A stretch of 64,000 bases of DNA from Corinectria fuckeliana (Eukaryota; Ascomycota; Sordariomycetes; Hypocreales; Nectriaceae): positions 62,001-126,000 of the forward strand of contig WPDH01000082.1 in NCBI GenBank assembly GCA_019137255.1. The letters are read 5' to 3'. The stretch's first letter is position 1; each line of letters opens with the position of its first letter. The notes under the pieces are model-generated. The model saw only the letters and a program-made list of their open reading frames with translations. It was not told where the DNA came from and did no database searches. A program made the position numbers and the translations under genes. Shown in pieces: positions 32,622 to 44,067 of the stretch.

Positions 32622-34516
32622 CTAAAGAAAGATGTATTGTTTCTACGAATGAGACTAGAAAGAATCAAAAATCCCGGCAACAAGCGCAAAGTCTAGCAGC
32701 ACGTAGGTTCAAAAGTTCATGTCCGAATTCGGCGGGAACCCGCATCATGTCGTCAGCAGTGGAAATGCTGGCGCGGCAAGATGAAAGAGTCAGCTCTTCA
32801 GCGCGTTCGTCACGCATCTCACCGACGAGTCACAAATCAGTAGCACAGCCCGAGCGCCTTCGAAACTGATTTGAAAGCCGCGCACTCACGTAGAAAGCCC
32901 AGACAGTTGTGGGAGGCTGACTGTTGTATCGAGATGTTCGTCCTCCTGCGTCAGAGAGACATTCTTGTGCGTTAGCACTTTAGCAGAACACTTTTTCCAT
33001 CGTCCTCGCACAACGCTTAAGTGAATGGGCATTGAGGTATGATGTGTGAGAGTCTGAGCAGCCCATTCACCACTAACCAGACTATCCACACGTGACACAA
33101 CAAAAACAAACGTCGCAGCTGTTCGCGTTCATCAACCATTTTGCCAGGCGTTTCTGCACAAGCCACTTTCGCGTCAAACAGGCCCGCTCGGCGTTAAGAT
33201 GTGCTGTAAACACCAACACAACCGCACTCGGTTGACCTTTTCGATCTTTATTCCGCCCAGATCGCGGACATTTTCCGATCCTGCAACACCGCCGTCACCC
33301 TGACCTCCGGCAATCTTCAACCGTCGCAATGCCCGATTTCCGCGGACTATTCTGCTGCGCCAAGCTGCTCACCTGCAGCTGCTTTTCGCGCCGCGGCGAG
33401 GCCCATAGACCGATTTCGGAGGACCAAGCGCGCCCGGCAGGTGGCTAAGGGGAGAGAATGTTCAGGCTGTGTGTGCCCGTCGCGGCAATCCGATGGCCAT
33501 TGAAACGCCAGAGAAAAAGGACGCATGAACCTCAACGTTGGGGGATTGGAGCGCCGCCACTTGATATGGGTCTTCAGATGTCTTTGGGAATGCGACAACG
33601 TCAGCTGGGTGGTTGTAACCTAGTTTAGCAAGAATACACATTGCTAGGCGACCACACGTGCCTGCTCTGTGAATGATATGATTTGAGCCACGCGTGTCCT
33701 ACATACAGCGTTTGTGAGTGTTGGATGTGACTGGTTACTGGTTCACGGCGTGAAGCTGTTGAACTGTCCGTGCGGGTGGATTCGGGAGCAGCAGAGAAAG
33801 ACGACACGTGAGATTGTCGCGTCCTTCGAGAATTAGCACTTATTAATTAACCTTTCGCATGATCCAACGTAGAGACAGTCAAGTCGATAGCGCCTGTCTA
33901 GTCTCGGGAACTACCACAGAATCTAGTTCTTCTGCGAGAGACCTCAGTTGTGGCTGCTTTCCAGTCCAGGATTGCCACGCGATTCCGCTACAACTAGTCG
34001 ACATCCTTGTGCGTGAGCGATTCCCAGTGCAGCCAACATTCCGCGCCCTGGACCAAAGCCGGTCTAGATCATGGGACTATTACATACATAGTACGAACTT
34101 TACTTTAGTCTACGTAGAGCTACTAGTCCTTCTGAAACGGACGGCGCGCGAGCGGGGGATTGTTCAGCTCGGTCCTCGTGTGCAGAACTAACGGAGGAGA
34201 TGCAGTGACCGTTCTAGCCCTTCAGCCGCATTCCCGCCTTTGGCCACGCTCTCTCGGGCCACTTCCCCTAGTCTAATAATTATCATGTATGTATAATACG
34301 GCGGGGGCCGGGATCCAACGGGTCGGAGCAGCCGCCTGCAATGGATGGCCCCTTTGTGCGTGACGAGCAAAGCTGTCCTACGGGATTTCAATCACCATTC
34401 AACGCGGCTAACCTCCCTCTTTTATTTCCTCCTGGCAAACCCATTCCTCGTCCCTCTTTGTGCCTTGTGCCTTGTGCCTTGTGCTTTGTGCTGCTGGCCT
34501 CGCTTCCCCCGCCCCA
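32622..34516. other. Gene-poor 1.9 kb
   Basis: Apart from the 39-codon frame at 33329 there is no supported gene. The right end is the promoter of the seven-helix protein, with a GTGCCTTGTGCCTTGT direct repeat at about 34460-34490. Confidence 0.4.
33329..33448 (+). CDS. Possible 39-residue Cys-rich micro-protein
   Basis: ATG in a reasonable context (CGTCGCAATGCCC) after a C+T-rich leader; the product has four Cys in LFCCAKLLTCSCFSRRG, a pattern that could be palmitoylated. It could instead be the first exon of a lost gene or chance. No homologue is known to me. Confidence 0.25.
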   Translation: MPDFRGLFCCAKLLTCSCFSRRGEAHRPISEDQARPAGG

Positions 34517-35741
34517 ATGTCAGCCTCCACCGTGTACTTCGAGCTCAGCTGGTCCATCCTCAGCACCATCTGCATCGCAAACGTCTTCTTCGGCTTCCTC
34601 GTGTGCAGCATCACCAACTTCTCTCAGATATCCGCCGTGCCGGTCGTCACATCCGTCGCCGGGGCCATCGCCAACGGGCTTTGCTATTATGCCTTCTACG
34701 CCGAGGGAACGCCCGTCAAGGGCCAAGCGGTAGCATCAGGCTTCGCCGACGTGCTTTGGTTGGTACGGAAACTTCCAGCCATGACAAGATTGAAAAAAGA
34801 AATCAAACCTGGAGATGTCATTTCTAACGCGTGAATCTGCGAAAAAAAAAAACAGGTCCAAGAAGCCGGATTGTCGTTCTATAGCTACATCATCTTGAGT
34901 CGCGTCTTACGAAACCGCCGCTGGCACGTCTTCGCTGCTCTGTTCTGGCTCCTCATCGTCATCATCTCGGTACTCCGCATCATGATCGCCGTCACGAGAG
35001 TCAGGTCCATTCTAGACGGAGGGAATTCCCTGCAAAAAGTCACCAACAACCTCCACATTGGCTACTTCGTCGCCATCGCCGTAGTCGAGTGCGTCAGCTC
35101 GTACTTTCTCATCACCGTCTTCGCCTCGGCCAAGACCACGTCGCTCAAGGCTGCCATCAAGACTGGGCTGTTTCGCTATCTGATGAGAAGCACCGAAGTT
35201 CGACTGGCTCTGCTTGCTGTGCTAGGTGTCATGAGAGCCATCACCTACTCGTTCCAGACCACGGCTCAGAGCGCGACGAATGTCGCGGGTCAGCTAGACC
35301 GGTTCGCCTACACCTCGGAGTGCCTCTTCCCATTTATCATGTTGTCAGTTGGCCCCTGCTATACTCGCGTGGATCCTTCTGAGCTATGCATTGCTAATTG
35401 AACTCTGCAGCATTGACATGCTTGCGTCCAGACTAGTCTTCACCGACCAGGCCTACTCGTCATCATCTCGGAGCCATCCGGGCAGAAGCAACCCCAGGCA
35501 GTTCACCTCAAATCACAACAGAGGCCTGCATTACTCAGCAGCGCAAAACGAACAAACCATCGAAGTGCAAGGGGGCGGAGGTACCGTGCACAGGACGAGT
35601 TCTCAGGAGTTGATTATTGAGACTGGGCTGTCTCAGAGAACGCCCTCTGAGATTGAAATGGACGACATGGACGGAAAACGGCCTGGCATAAACAAGACCG
35701 TCAATTTCGAAGTATACGAGTCATATAGTCCCCCTAAATGA
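34517..35741 (+). CDS. Seven-transmembrane protein of unknown function
   Basis: Three exons, 34517-34762, 34856-35340 and 35411-35741, give 353 residues. Seven hydrophobic segments fall at about residues 7-30, 38-62, 75-100, 108-132, 147-172, 195-215 and 228-250, followed by a hydrophilic Ser-rich tail of about 95 residues (SSSSRSHPGRSNPR). The topology, with an extracellular N-terminus and a long cytosolic tail, is that of a fungal receptor-like or PTH11/RTA1-type membrane protein, but I see neither a CFEM domain nor the RTA1 signature. The introns are 93 and 70 nt; the second uses a GTTGTC donor, chosen because only phase 2 joins FPFI to IDMLASRLVF. It is flanked downstream by the CTAATACCTTAA repeat block. 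Confidence 0.75.
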
Positions 35742-36271
35742 TGATGTAGATTAATTAAGCAACATGTTAACTTAATGCTAACACCTTAATGCTGTAACGC
35801 TCTGACGCCTTAATGCCCTAATGCTCTAATACCTTAATACCTTAATGCTTTAATACCCTATGAGTCAAATAGCGCTTTCCTGACCCAAAGGCTCTCCTCG
35901 TCATTGACTCACTATTTTTGCTGGCGCGTGCCTTGAACGACGAGAATATCGCTTCCTCCCTGTGTGAAGGCAGCTGCGAATCACGGTACGCAGGGGTATA
36001 TTACGGGCGTCTCGCACGTACTTAGGCACAACTTAGCTTGTTTATCACTACGAAGTACACCAAATACATTCAACTACGCTCCTTTTCATCCCTCGCCATT
36101 TTCACACACGTTTCAACGGTCCCTTCCTTTGCCCAGCCCCGGCTTCCGCCACGCTGCCGCCGCCAACCTTGGTCACACTCCCCGCACTGCCGCCGCAACG
36201 CCCCGCGCCGCCGGCTCTCGGAGACATCGCTCACGCACCACTTTCTATACGCTTCTATCTCACTAGACACC
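35742..36271. other. Intergenic, with left low-complexity repeat block
   Basis: Contains the repeat block at 35745-35872 and then the C-rich leader of the small gene at 36272. No gene seen. Confidence 0.45.
35745..35872 (+). repeat. CCTTAATGCTCTAATA repeat block (plus orientation)
   Basis: Degenerate tandem words CCTTAATGC, CTCTAATAC and CTTTAATACC. The same words in inverse orientation occur at 36690-36865, and related ones form the interior of the MITE copies. Together the two blocks bracket the small gene at 36272. Confidence 0.6.
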
Positions 36272-36680
36272 ATGGGCAAATCTGGAAAGAAAGTGGCTGT
36301 TAAGCAACTCGAAAAGGCTCTCCACAACTACCTTCTGAACGCGGATCCCACATTTCTCTTTCTGGCTGGAAAGCTCGCTGGACCAAATGCCATGGAGAAA
36401 CTCAGTCGATTGGGATATAAAGAAGCCATCACTGCCACGAGTTCAGCGATAGTATCAGGCACATTATGGTATTGGAGATGACCCATCCTCTAGACATTTA
36501 TCCAATACTGGAGGGAATGATAAAGATGGCGGAAATAGAGGCGGGTCTGGAAGTAAATTCTTTGGCTCTTATACTGATAAATATGGGGGGTACTATTGTA
36601 CTGATAATGAGGGGGGCTACTACCTATGTGATGAAGGTGGTAACTTTATAAACGATAAAGGAAATGTAGAGGCTCTCTAA
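36272..36680 (+). pseudogene. Small Lys/Gly-Tyr-rich protein gene, apparent frameshift
   Basis: The ATG at 36272 (context GACACCATGGGC) opens a 69-codon frame (MGKSGKKVAVKQLEKALHNY, then LAGKLAGPNAMEKLSRLGY) that ends at 36481. From about 36453 the next frame is open and coding-like to a stop at 36680: GIGDDPSSRHLSNTGGNDKD, then FFGSYTDKYGGYYCTDNE and a repeated GGYYLCDEGG. A one-base deletion near 36465 would join the two into about 135 residues. No splice pair makes the same join convincingly: candidate donors (GTTAAG, GTCGAT) remove most of the first part or break frame. The gene is therefore either recently broken or carries a sequence error. Function unknown. Confidence 0.5.
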
Positions 36681-37109
36681 TACAGGAGAGTTTTACTATC
36701 AGTTGAGAAGTTAAGGTATTAAGGCATTAAGGAATTAAGGTATTAGAGTATTAAGATATTAAGGTGTTAGAGCGTTAGAGCGTTAGAGCGTTAGAGTATT
36801 AAAGTGTTAGAGCGTTAGGGAGTCAGGGTATTACAGCACTTAAGGTATTAAGACTGCGTTAAAGCGAATAACATAGTAAGGGTGAATAGAGCGGGTTTAC
36901 AAGACTGGCGTACACCTTATATATAGAATTATAGCCATCCAGTACCACATGATGCATGATCAGACAATCCAGAATGTATTGAGCAGGTAGTGAGTGGCAT
37001 ATACGGCTGACAGAGAGGAACTGAGGAGGAAAGTGGCCGATGCCGGCGACCTGGTGGCTGCGGCGAGGCGGGAGAGACACGAAAGGGTCGTGGGCTGCAG
37101 CATAATCCA
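36681..37109. other. Intergenic, with right low-complexity repeat block
   Basis: Holds the inverse repeat block (36690-36865) and the 3' flank of the RecQ gene. No gene seen. Confidence 0.45.
36690..36865 (-). repeat. CCTTAATGCTCTAATA repeat block (minus orientation)
   Basis: On the plus strand it reads TTAAGGTATTAAGGCATTAAGG and then four GAGCGTTA words in a row. This is the reverse complement of the word set at 35745-35872, so the two blocks form an imperfect inverted pair about 820 bp apart. Confidence 0.6.
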
Positions 37110-39780
37110 TCATCGTTTTGGCTTCACGCGGCACTCCTTCTCGAATTCTTCCAGGATCATCTGCGGCAGCTGGTTAGCAGGGTGTGCTAGGGTGCAAAGC
37201 AGTCAAAACTTACACTGAAATCTTGATATGCCATCGACATGAACACGCGGTTCTTGTCCAACTTGAGCTTCCCGACTCGGGGGCTTTTGATCCCAAACGC
37301 TACCCTTGCTAAGAACCTCGGGTCGTCCCGCACATTTGTCGCCTCCAGCACCCGTTTGATGCCAGCCTTGTCAAGGGCCTTGCGCGGCGACGGTGGCAGC
37401 TGCACAGGCTTACCCTCCAAACAGAATGTACAATGCCCGCACTCGTCCTTGCCACCTGGAAGACTCATTCCAAAATGCTCCGCAACTGCACGGGCGAAAC
37501 ACTTTGAGCCCGTGATGAAACCAACAACTTGTTGCACCCGGTCCAAAGCCTGCTTCTCGCGCTTCTCCAAATCTGTGAGCAGCTTGTCCGTCAAGTCATC
37601 TATCTCAGCAGCAGTCTGTGGGAGCTTCGCCAGGACCTTGTACTTTTGCTCCACGCCACCGACAGCCAACCTGATTGCGCCAGTGTCGTTCAGCTGCTGC
37701 AGAATCTGGACGAGGTCGATGCGGCGTAGGCCCGTAGTCTGAGCTACTGAAGAAAGATCAATGGAATAGTATTTGATTGCCTTTTTTGCGTGTTGAAGAA
37801 TAGCCTTTGCCTCAGGTGACTTGCTGGTCTTGAGGCGGGCAAAGTAGCTCGAGGTTGCTTCGAACTTGTAAGAGCTGTACTCGGGAGTGATGGCGCGGAT
37901 AAGATTGAATCTCAGTTCCAGAGCAGCGTATATGGTACCCAGGGTATTCTGACGCACATCGAATTCAGAAGCCTGTGCGTAATGGCTAGTCTTGAACGTT
38001 TCGTTGATGGAAAGCTGGGCGACTTCGTCGCTGAATATGTGTTCAAGGAGGTCTCTCAGAGATTGACGCGAAGGCAAGTCGCCCCGCGCAAAACTCTCCT
38101 TGATGTAGAAGTCATTGGGACAAAGGTAGAGCATACACTGGCTCGCTTCGCCGTCCCGGCCAGCACGCCCAACCTGCTGGGAATATTCTTCAACGGTGTT
38201 GGGGAGATCCCAATGAATAATGTTGCGAATATCTATGGCTGTAAGCGTGTGATTTCCTCCGCCTTTGTGACGACAAGCATACCTGACTTGTCAATGCCCA
38301 TTCCGAAAGCGATAGTCGCGACGACCTACAAGGAAATTAGTGACACGAGGCAAAGGGTAGGTTCGGTCTTACTGTGCGGATCCTGGAAGCCATGAAATCG
38401 TCCTGGATACGTTGCTTCTCCTCTATTTTCATGCCGGCGTGGAAGAAGTGGCAGGGGAAGCCCTTTCTTTTCAAATGACGCGCTAGATCTTCGGCTTGCT
38501 GGGATGCATGTCAGTAATCGAGAGCCAGCCTTCGGCAAAATGTCTGCCGGGTTAACCAACCCTCTGGAGTGTAACATAGATCAAAGTCGAGCCCGCGTGT
38601 TTTTTGAGAAAGTCATAGAGAAGGGGGTATTTTGCTTCATTGTTTTCCGTGGCAATAGCCTCGAGACGAAGACTAATCTGCTTAGCGGGAAGTAACGGAG
38701 AATATTGGCCGTGAAACTCACTTTGGACGGTAAGGAGTTGTCCTGAACACGCCTTCTTCAGGGATATCGAACGCTTGACAAATATCCTTAGCAACGACAG
38801 GCGTTGCTGTCGCCGTCAAGCAGATGACTCGTTCGGCTTTAATCTCCTGAACGAAGCGGGCAACTGGTTTCTGAAGTCAGCGACTCTGTCAACCATGTGC
38901 ATAGTAAGACGGTATGAGGGTGACCTTTCAAGTAATCCGGGCGAAAGGAGTGACCCCACTGGAGATTTGTTAGTTATGGGGGAAGACAGCTGAATAACCT
39001 GGAGCGGTGGGAACACGCCTCAGAGATACAATGGGCTTCGTCCACCCCGAGTAGGCGGACGCCTCCCTTGACCCGCTTCATCGTCTCTATAAAACCCTCA
39101 TTGTTTAGTCGCTCTGGGGCGCAATATAAGAGTCGAACCATTCCTTCGCGAAGAGAATCATTGATCTGCAGTAGTTGCTCCCTGGTCTTGGAGGAATCTA
39201 TGCATTCTGCAGCGATGCCTTTCCTTTTGAGGGCGTCAACCTGATCCTTCATTAAAGCAATCAGGGGCGACACGACGATGGTGATACCCGAGTTTCCTGG
39301 GTCTCTTAGTTTGCTTTGGCGATCGAGTTCCTCAAAAGCAATAGCGGGGATCTGGAGTATTATTTAGCTAAATTGCCTAGGCTGGAGTGCAGAGTAGTAA
39401 GGGGAATGAAAGCTCAATCCGGGATCGTTTACCTGGTAGCAAAGGGACTTTCCAGCGCCCGTGGGGAAAACGACGAGAGCATTCTGGCCATTGAGGACTC
39501 TGTTTATGGCCCCTTTCTGTTCGTGGCGGAAGGACTCGTAGCCGAATTGCTTGACCAGGATGCTCTGCGCAAGAAGAAGTCTCGACTCATTGCTAGCCGT
39601 ATCGTTACAGGGGGCGTCCAACTCATGCCGTGCCTTTTTTGTTGACGTCAGGGGTGTGTTTCCGATGCTGTCTCTGTTCCCGCGCTTGACTCCCGAAGTC
39701 TGCAGTAGCTCAGCTTCTGCAACCCCATCGAAGAGGTCGTCACCTGAGTCAAACTCATCATCATCGATATCGGTGCTCAT
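37110..39780 (-). CDS. RecQ-family ATP-dependent DNA helicase
   Basis: Nine exons: 39780-39433, 39351-39019, 38958-38925, 38863-38722, 38672-38561, 38498-38373, 38325-38283, 38238-37214 and 37160-37110, 737 residues. Every junction keeps frame and restores RecQ motifs: FPTGAGKSLCYQ (Walker A), SPLIALMKDQV, DEAHCISE joined to WGHSFRPDYLK, ICLTATATP, RPNLRLEAI, FHAGM, VVATIAFGMGIDK and QQVGRAGRDGE (motif VI). The zinc-binding domain keeps KCF plus CGHCTFC. Intron 2 (39018-38959) has a GC donor; any GT donor nearby would break the DEAH-to-WGH link. Exon 3 is only 34 nt. The 51-nt last exon (MILEEFEKECRVKPKR) is the best supported ending. The protein is short for a BLM/Sgs1 orthologue and resembles the compact RecQ type. 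It unwinds DNA 3' to 5' in recombination and repair. Confidence 0.92.
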
Positions 39781-40094
39781 CTGCACGAGGAAGATGTAGG
39801 TTGGGGGAAATACGGCTTGGGCTCTGGGTTGAAATGTAGCGGGTCGAGAAGTAGGGACAACCAAGTTGCACAAAAGCACCCAGGACACAGATACAAGGCA
39901 GAATATTCAGTATCAAGATTGGCGCGATGGTGTTAGGACAGGTTGATGAGAAGCAAAACAAGTGGAGCTGGGGTGGAAAGCAAGCGCTACGTCCCCAAGT
40001 CACGTGGAAGTCGCTAAGCAGCACCTGCACCTGCGCCTACACCAGGATTGCCGACCACGTCATCTTTATTGCAGACAACAAATTTGACATTTTA
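39781..40094. other. RecQ promoter region
   Basis: Lies between the RecQ start and the transposon. No gene seen. Confidence 0.45.
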
Positions 40095-40096
40095 TA

Positions 40097-41956
40097 AGTC
40101 CCCCCCCTCACTTCTAGACTACCCCCCCTTCTAGACCACTTTTCTGCCACCTTTATACCTATCTGCCTTTATATTCTAACTGTGATTTCTTACGTACTAA
40201 TAGATTAATTATAATAATTTTTTTATTATTTTAATTATTATATCTTAATATATAAAATCTAATATTTAAAATACTATTAAAAATATAAAAAATAAGATAT
40301 TTATATAAGTTATAACCTTATATAATAGTATACTATATTTAAGTCTAGTTAATTAAATTAATACCTATTAAAATTACTAAACTGCTTATTAGACTTATTA
40401 AAAGCTCTCTTTAGGTTAAAAATTAAATCTTATTAACTAGATCTTAATCTAGAAATATTTAAGCTTTCCTCTAATATAAGCTTAAGTTATTAAATTTATA
40501 TCTTAAATTACTATTCTAAATAAGGTTATAAAGTCTTTTAGATTTTACTAGATTAAAGCTTTTAAATATAAAAATCTAAAGATTAAGACTTTTTAAGGTT
40601 AGAAGCTTAATATAATATTATTTAATAAGATAATAATTAATAATATTAAGAGATTTTTCTGCTAGTTAATAATCCTAAAGGTTAAGAGTATTCTTAAGGA
40701 AAATTAATATAATATAAATAAAGCTAGTATTATAAAAAGATAAGAATATAATAGTCTTATATTAGAAAGCTTAAAATATAAGATTATAATAATTAAAAAC
40801 TTAAGTTTATATTTCTAGATTATAATTATTAAATATATTAATATAAATAGCTAGGTTTTACCCCTCTTAGTAATCTTTAAAGAAAAGACTATTTAATAGT
40901 TATAGTTTTTAGTAGAGCTTAATTTTTTAGTATTTTAAAACTTTACTTTAATAAAAAAAGGCTAAACTAATAACTAGATTATTTTAATTTAGCTAATAAA
41001 AGTTTTTATTTCTTATATAATACTAAAAAAAGTAAGAAATAAAAGACTTCTTATTATTAATAGCTATAATAGTTATTATACTAATAATTTTATATTTAAA
41101 TATTATAAGAATAATATATATTTATTATTCTTAATCTCTTATTCTTCTTATATTTTTTAGCCTCTTAATATTACTATTTTTAGCCTTTTAAAAAATATAT
41201 ACTAGTAAAAGATTTTTAAGTTAGCTAAACTTAATAATTTTATATACTTAAGTAAGATAATCTTTATTTACTATTATTATAAGGCTTAGTAAGCTACTTT
41301 TATATTTTTAAATATCTTAATAGGCTAGAAATTATTTAGATTATAACTAGTTAGTCTAATAAAGCTTTTACTAAATCTTATAACTAGTAAGCTAGATATT
41401 TACTTATAAATACTACTTAAAATAATAGTAGACTTATTAGAAATAACTATTAAAATACTTTTATTATTATAATAGCTAAAATCTATACTTTTAATTATCT
41501 TTTTATTAGTATTACTTAATAGATCTATTTAGCTTTTTCTAATAAAAGTTACTAAGAGATTAGACTATTAAAATATAAAATTAGCTACCTAAGAGAAAAA
41601 ACTAATAGTCTTATAAACTAAATTAGAAGAATTAAGACCTAAAAAGAGAAAAAAGCTTATATTTAATACTAATTTACACTTTATATAAGTTCTAAATATA
41701 ATAAAAGCTTAAAAACTAATAGAGAAAATATTAGATTTACTAAAAATATTAAAAAAATATAAGAAAATTAGATTTTAGAATATATATTTTAAGTAGTAGC
41801 TTAACCTTCTAAATAGTAAAAAAATACCTAATTTCTAGTGTTATATTATTATTTAATTAATAAGTGTTTATTAAGAGTGAGTTTTATAATATTACGAAAA
41901 AGTGGTCTAGAAGGGGGGGTAGTCCAGAAGTGGGGGGGGGNNGGGGGGGGGGGACT
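40097..41956 (+). mobile_element. RIP-degraded pogo/Fot1-type DNA transposon, 1.86 kb
   Basis: Inverted termini of about 45 bp: left AGTC, C-run, CACTTCTAGACTA, C-run, TTCTAGACCACTTTT; the right end is the same in reverse with one transition. A TA target duplication flanks it at 40095-40096 and 41957-41958. The interior is almost only A and T. On the plus strand at about 41049-41210 a frame interrupted by a stop still shows the pogo DDE order: IINSYNSYYTNNFIF, YKNNIYLLFLISYSSYIF and PLNITIFSLLKNIY, which is the RIP-altered form of the DGHxSH and LPPHSSHxxQPLD blocks. Size, ends and TA duplication fit Fot1/Pot2 elements. Inactive. A two-base gap (NN, 41941-41942) interrupts the right G-run. 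Confidence 0.85.
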
Positions 41957-42484
41957 TAGACAACAGCTGCGACCTTTCTAACATGTATGTTCTCTCCACT
42001 TGTTCTCTAACAATAGCAACTCATATTGCTTAAGTGTCTCGTTTAGAGACTGAATATGCGGCGCCTGGTTCAATTCACGAACTAAAGAATACTGTTTTTA
42101 GATTGTGAAGTCATTAAATCATTTAGGAGGATAGCATCTTTTGCGTGTTCAGTGGGAGTGTCCGTCTAAACTTGCAACCCAGTCAACTCTTCCTCAAGTG
42201 ACTTCCAGCACACAGTTGTTGTCCACAAACTAAGTTGCTGCTTTTAATATTACTCTGAAATCCTCTTACAACATTCCATTGTAGCCAGGACGTCGCTGCT
42301 TGCGTCGCTATTCAGCATGGTAGCCAACAAAGTTTCACCTTCACTTGAATGTTGACGCGGGTTATGCTTTTAGTGCCTGCTTCTAACATTTTCCGATCCA
42401 ACATGCCCTGGCTCCAAATTTCGTCTCAACCATTATTTTATCTTTTTAGTGGAGGGACAGTCAAGGCTGCTGACTGTAGACATA
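41957..42484. other. Gene-free spacer
   Basis: Nothing recognised between the transposon and the kinase-like gene. Confidence 0.45.
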
Positions 42485-43448
42485 TTATTCATATATATGC
42501 TTGAGACTAAGTGTATACGGCGTTGCCCTCTTCACTCTCATACTCATAATTGCCGCAATTGCCCCTCGATTATCAACTTGGTGTACGAGATTCACAAAAC
42601 CGTCCTCGTCCTCGAGATCCTCGGTCTCCTTGTAATCTGCTCTGAAGTCGCATTGCGCAAAGTTAATCAGATACGACTGGAACATGCCTTCTCCAACCTC
42701 TTTTACCATAGCATTCCTAGGCTGGCAGTCAGAATGAACTACGCCTGCCTTGTTGATTTCTTTCACTGCATCAATTGCACCTTCAACTATCTTCTCCCAA
42801 AGCCGTGGCTGATTGGGAATTCGACATATCAGGTCTGAAAGTGAAAAGCCGTCTATGTATTCAAGTAAAACACCCGGTACTTGAAAATACACAGCTGGAA
42901 GATCGGCTGGTACCTCTTGAGAAGCCTCAACAACCGATTCGATAAAATCTCGGGATAAATCGGCCTTGAAGTGATTGCAGCTCAGCATATGCCCGGACCT
43001 CTGTTTTGTAAAAGTTTTGAATTATGTGGTAAATCCTAGCTTCCTCTTCCTCAGGGTCGTCGTCTTCTTCTTCTTCTTCGCTTTCGTCGTTTTCGTCTTC
43101 ATCTTGAATGCGCGACTTGATTTCCATATCCTCCTCATGCTGCAGACTTTCAAGAATGGTCTTGGCTGAGCCAGAGCGAATGCAACTCTGCCATGCGGCT
43201 TCGGCTTGTTGGGTATAGGGAACCCTCTCGCGAGGTTCCCCGAAGCGCCGATCGTATAGCTTGAGGATAGCCACTTGGTACCCATTCGATCCTTTCATTT
43301 GTACCATCATCACAGGAGACATGGTGACGGGGAAAACATGGGTGATTGTAGCTTGAATAACCCTCGCACCGGGAGTTTTCAGGTCCATGGTTCGGCCTAC
43401 AACGTAGGGCAACGGCATTTCTGCCACGCCGCTAGCAGAGGGGGGCAT
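42485..43448 (-). pseudogene. Fungal kinase-like (PKL) gene with a frameshift
   Basis: Two overlapping minus-strand frames belong to one gene. Upstream (43448 to about 42985) reads VVGRTMDLKTPGARVIQ, QVAILKLYDRRFGE and an acidic Glu/Asp run, then YAELQSLQGRFIPRFYR. Downstream (about 43000 to 42485) reads ESVVEASQEVPADLP, PGVLLEYIDGFSL, AGVVHSDCQPRNAMV and YLINFAQCDF. These are the helix-C-to-catalytic-loop parts of a fungal family related to small-molecule and protein kinases; HSDCQPRN is the catalytic loop, and NFAQ stands where DFG is expected. The frames overlap with no room for an intron, so a one-base insertion at about 42985-43005 is the simplest reading. Either a recent pseudogene or a sequence error. 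Confidence 0.65.
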
Positions 43449-44067
43449 GGTCGAGCTGAGGATGCGTTAGCCCGTGGCATTGGATTTTGGAAGTACATTT
43501 CTTACCTCATTGTGATGTGTCAGTGCTACGCTGTGTAGGAACAAAGTCATGTCAGTTTAACTGCCAAAACTTCAGCTTTTGACAACCAGGACCTTTGAGC
43601 TATAAATACTTCAGTTGGGGGTGGTGGATCTACCTCGGTAGGTCGCTTTACCGTGACGCACAGGCCATAAGGGTTGAAAAGGTGCCGTAATTACTACTAC
43701 ATATTTGCACCTCATACAGGATGTACGCACTAACAGCTGCACGCCGAGCAATAAAAACGCCGGTTACTCCTGATATTTCGCCCTGGTTTACTGTATACTT
43801 TTAGTACAATATTGAGCCAAATCCATTTATGAGTATTATGAAGCTAAAGTGCTAGCTTTTCTCTACAATTCTAACTTTCTATGTGTAAGGTGCCGGCGTG
43901 AGTGAAGCGCCGGGCGTGAGGTGAGGGCTCGGGGAGCCCGCGACCCCTCTCGGAAACCATCCCTGTGTTAAAACGAAGCAGGCCGTTCCTTATTTTGCTA
44001 ATATCAATGAGCTTTAATCAGAGATGAGTCCGCCTTACCAGCTGCAGGAAGGAATTGTAGTCTCAAA
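43449..44067. other. Gene-free spacer
   Basis: Nothing recognised. A G+C-rich segment with short inverted words (GGCTCGGGGAGCCC) lies at 43927-43940. Confidence 0.4.

Noticed and set aside
36466..36651. Plus-strand frame MTHPLDIYPILEGM as an independent gene
   Set aside because: It overlaps a better coding frame (GGYYCTDNEGG, stop at 36680) that continues the gene at 36272.
42040..42090. Possible tRNA-like GGTTCAATTC box
   Set aside because: No matching acceptor stem, D arm or anticodon arm could be drawn around it.
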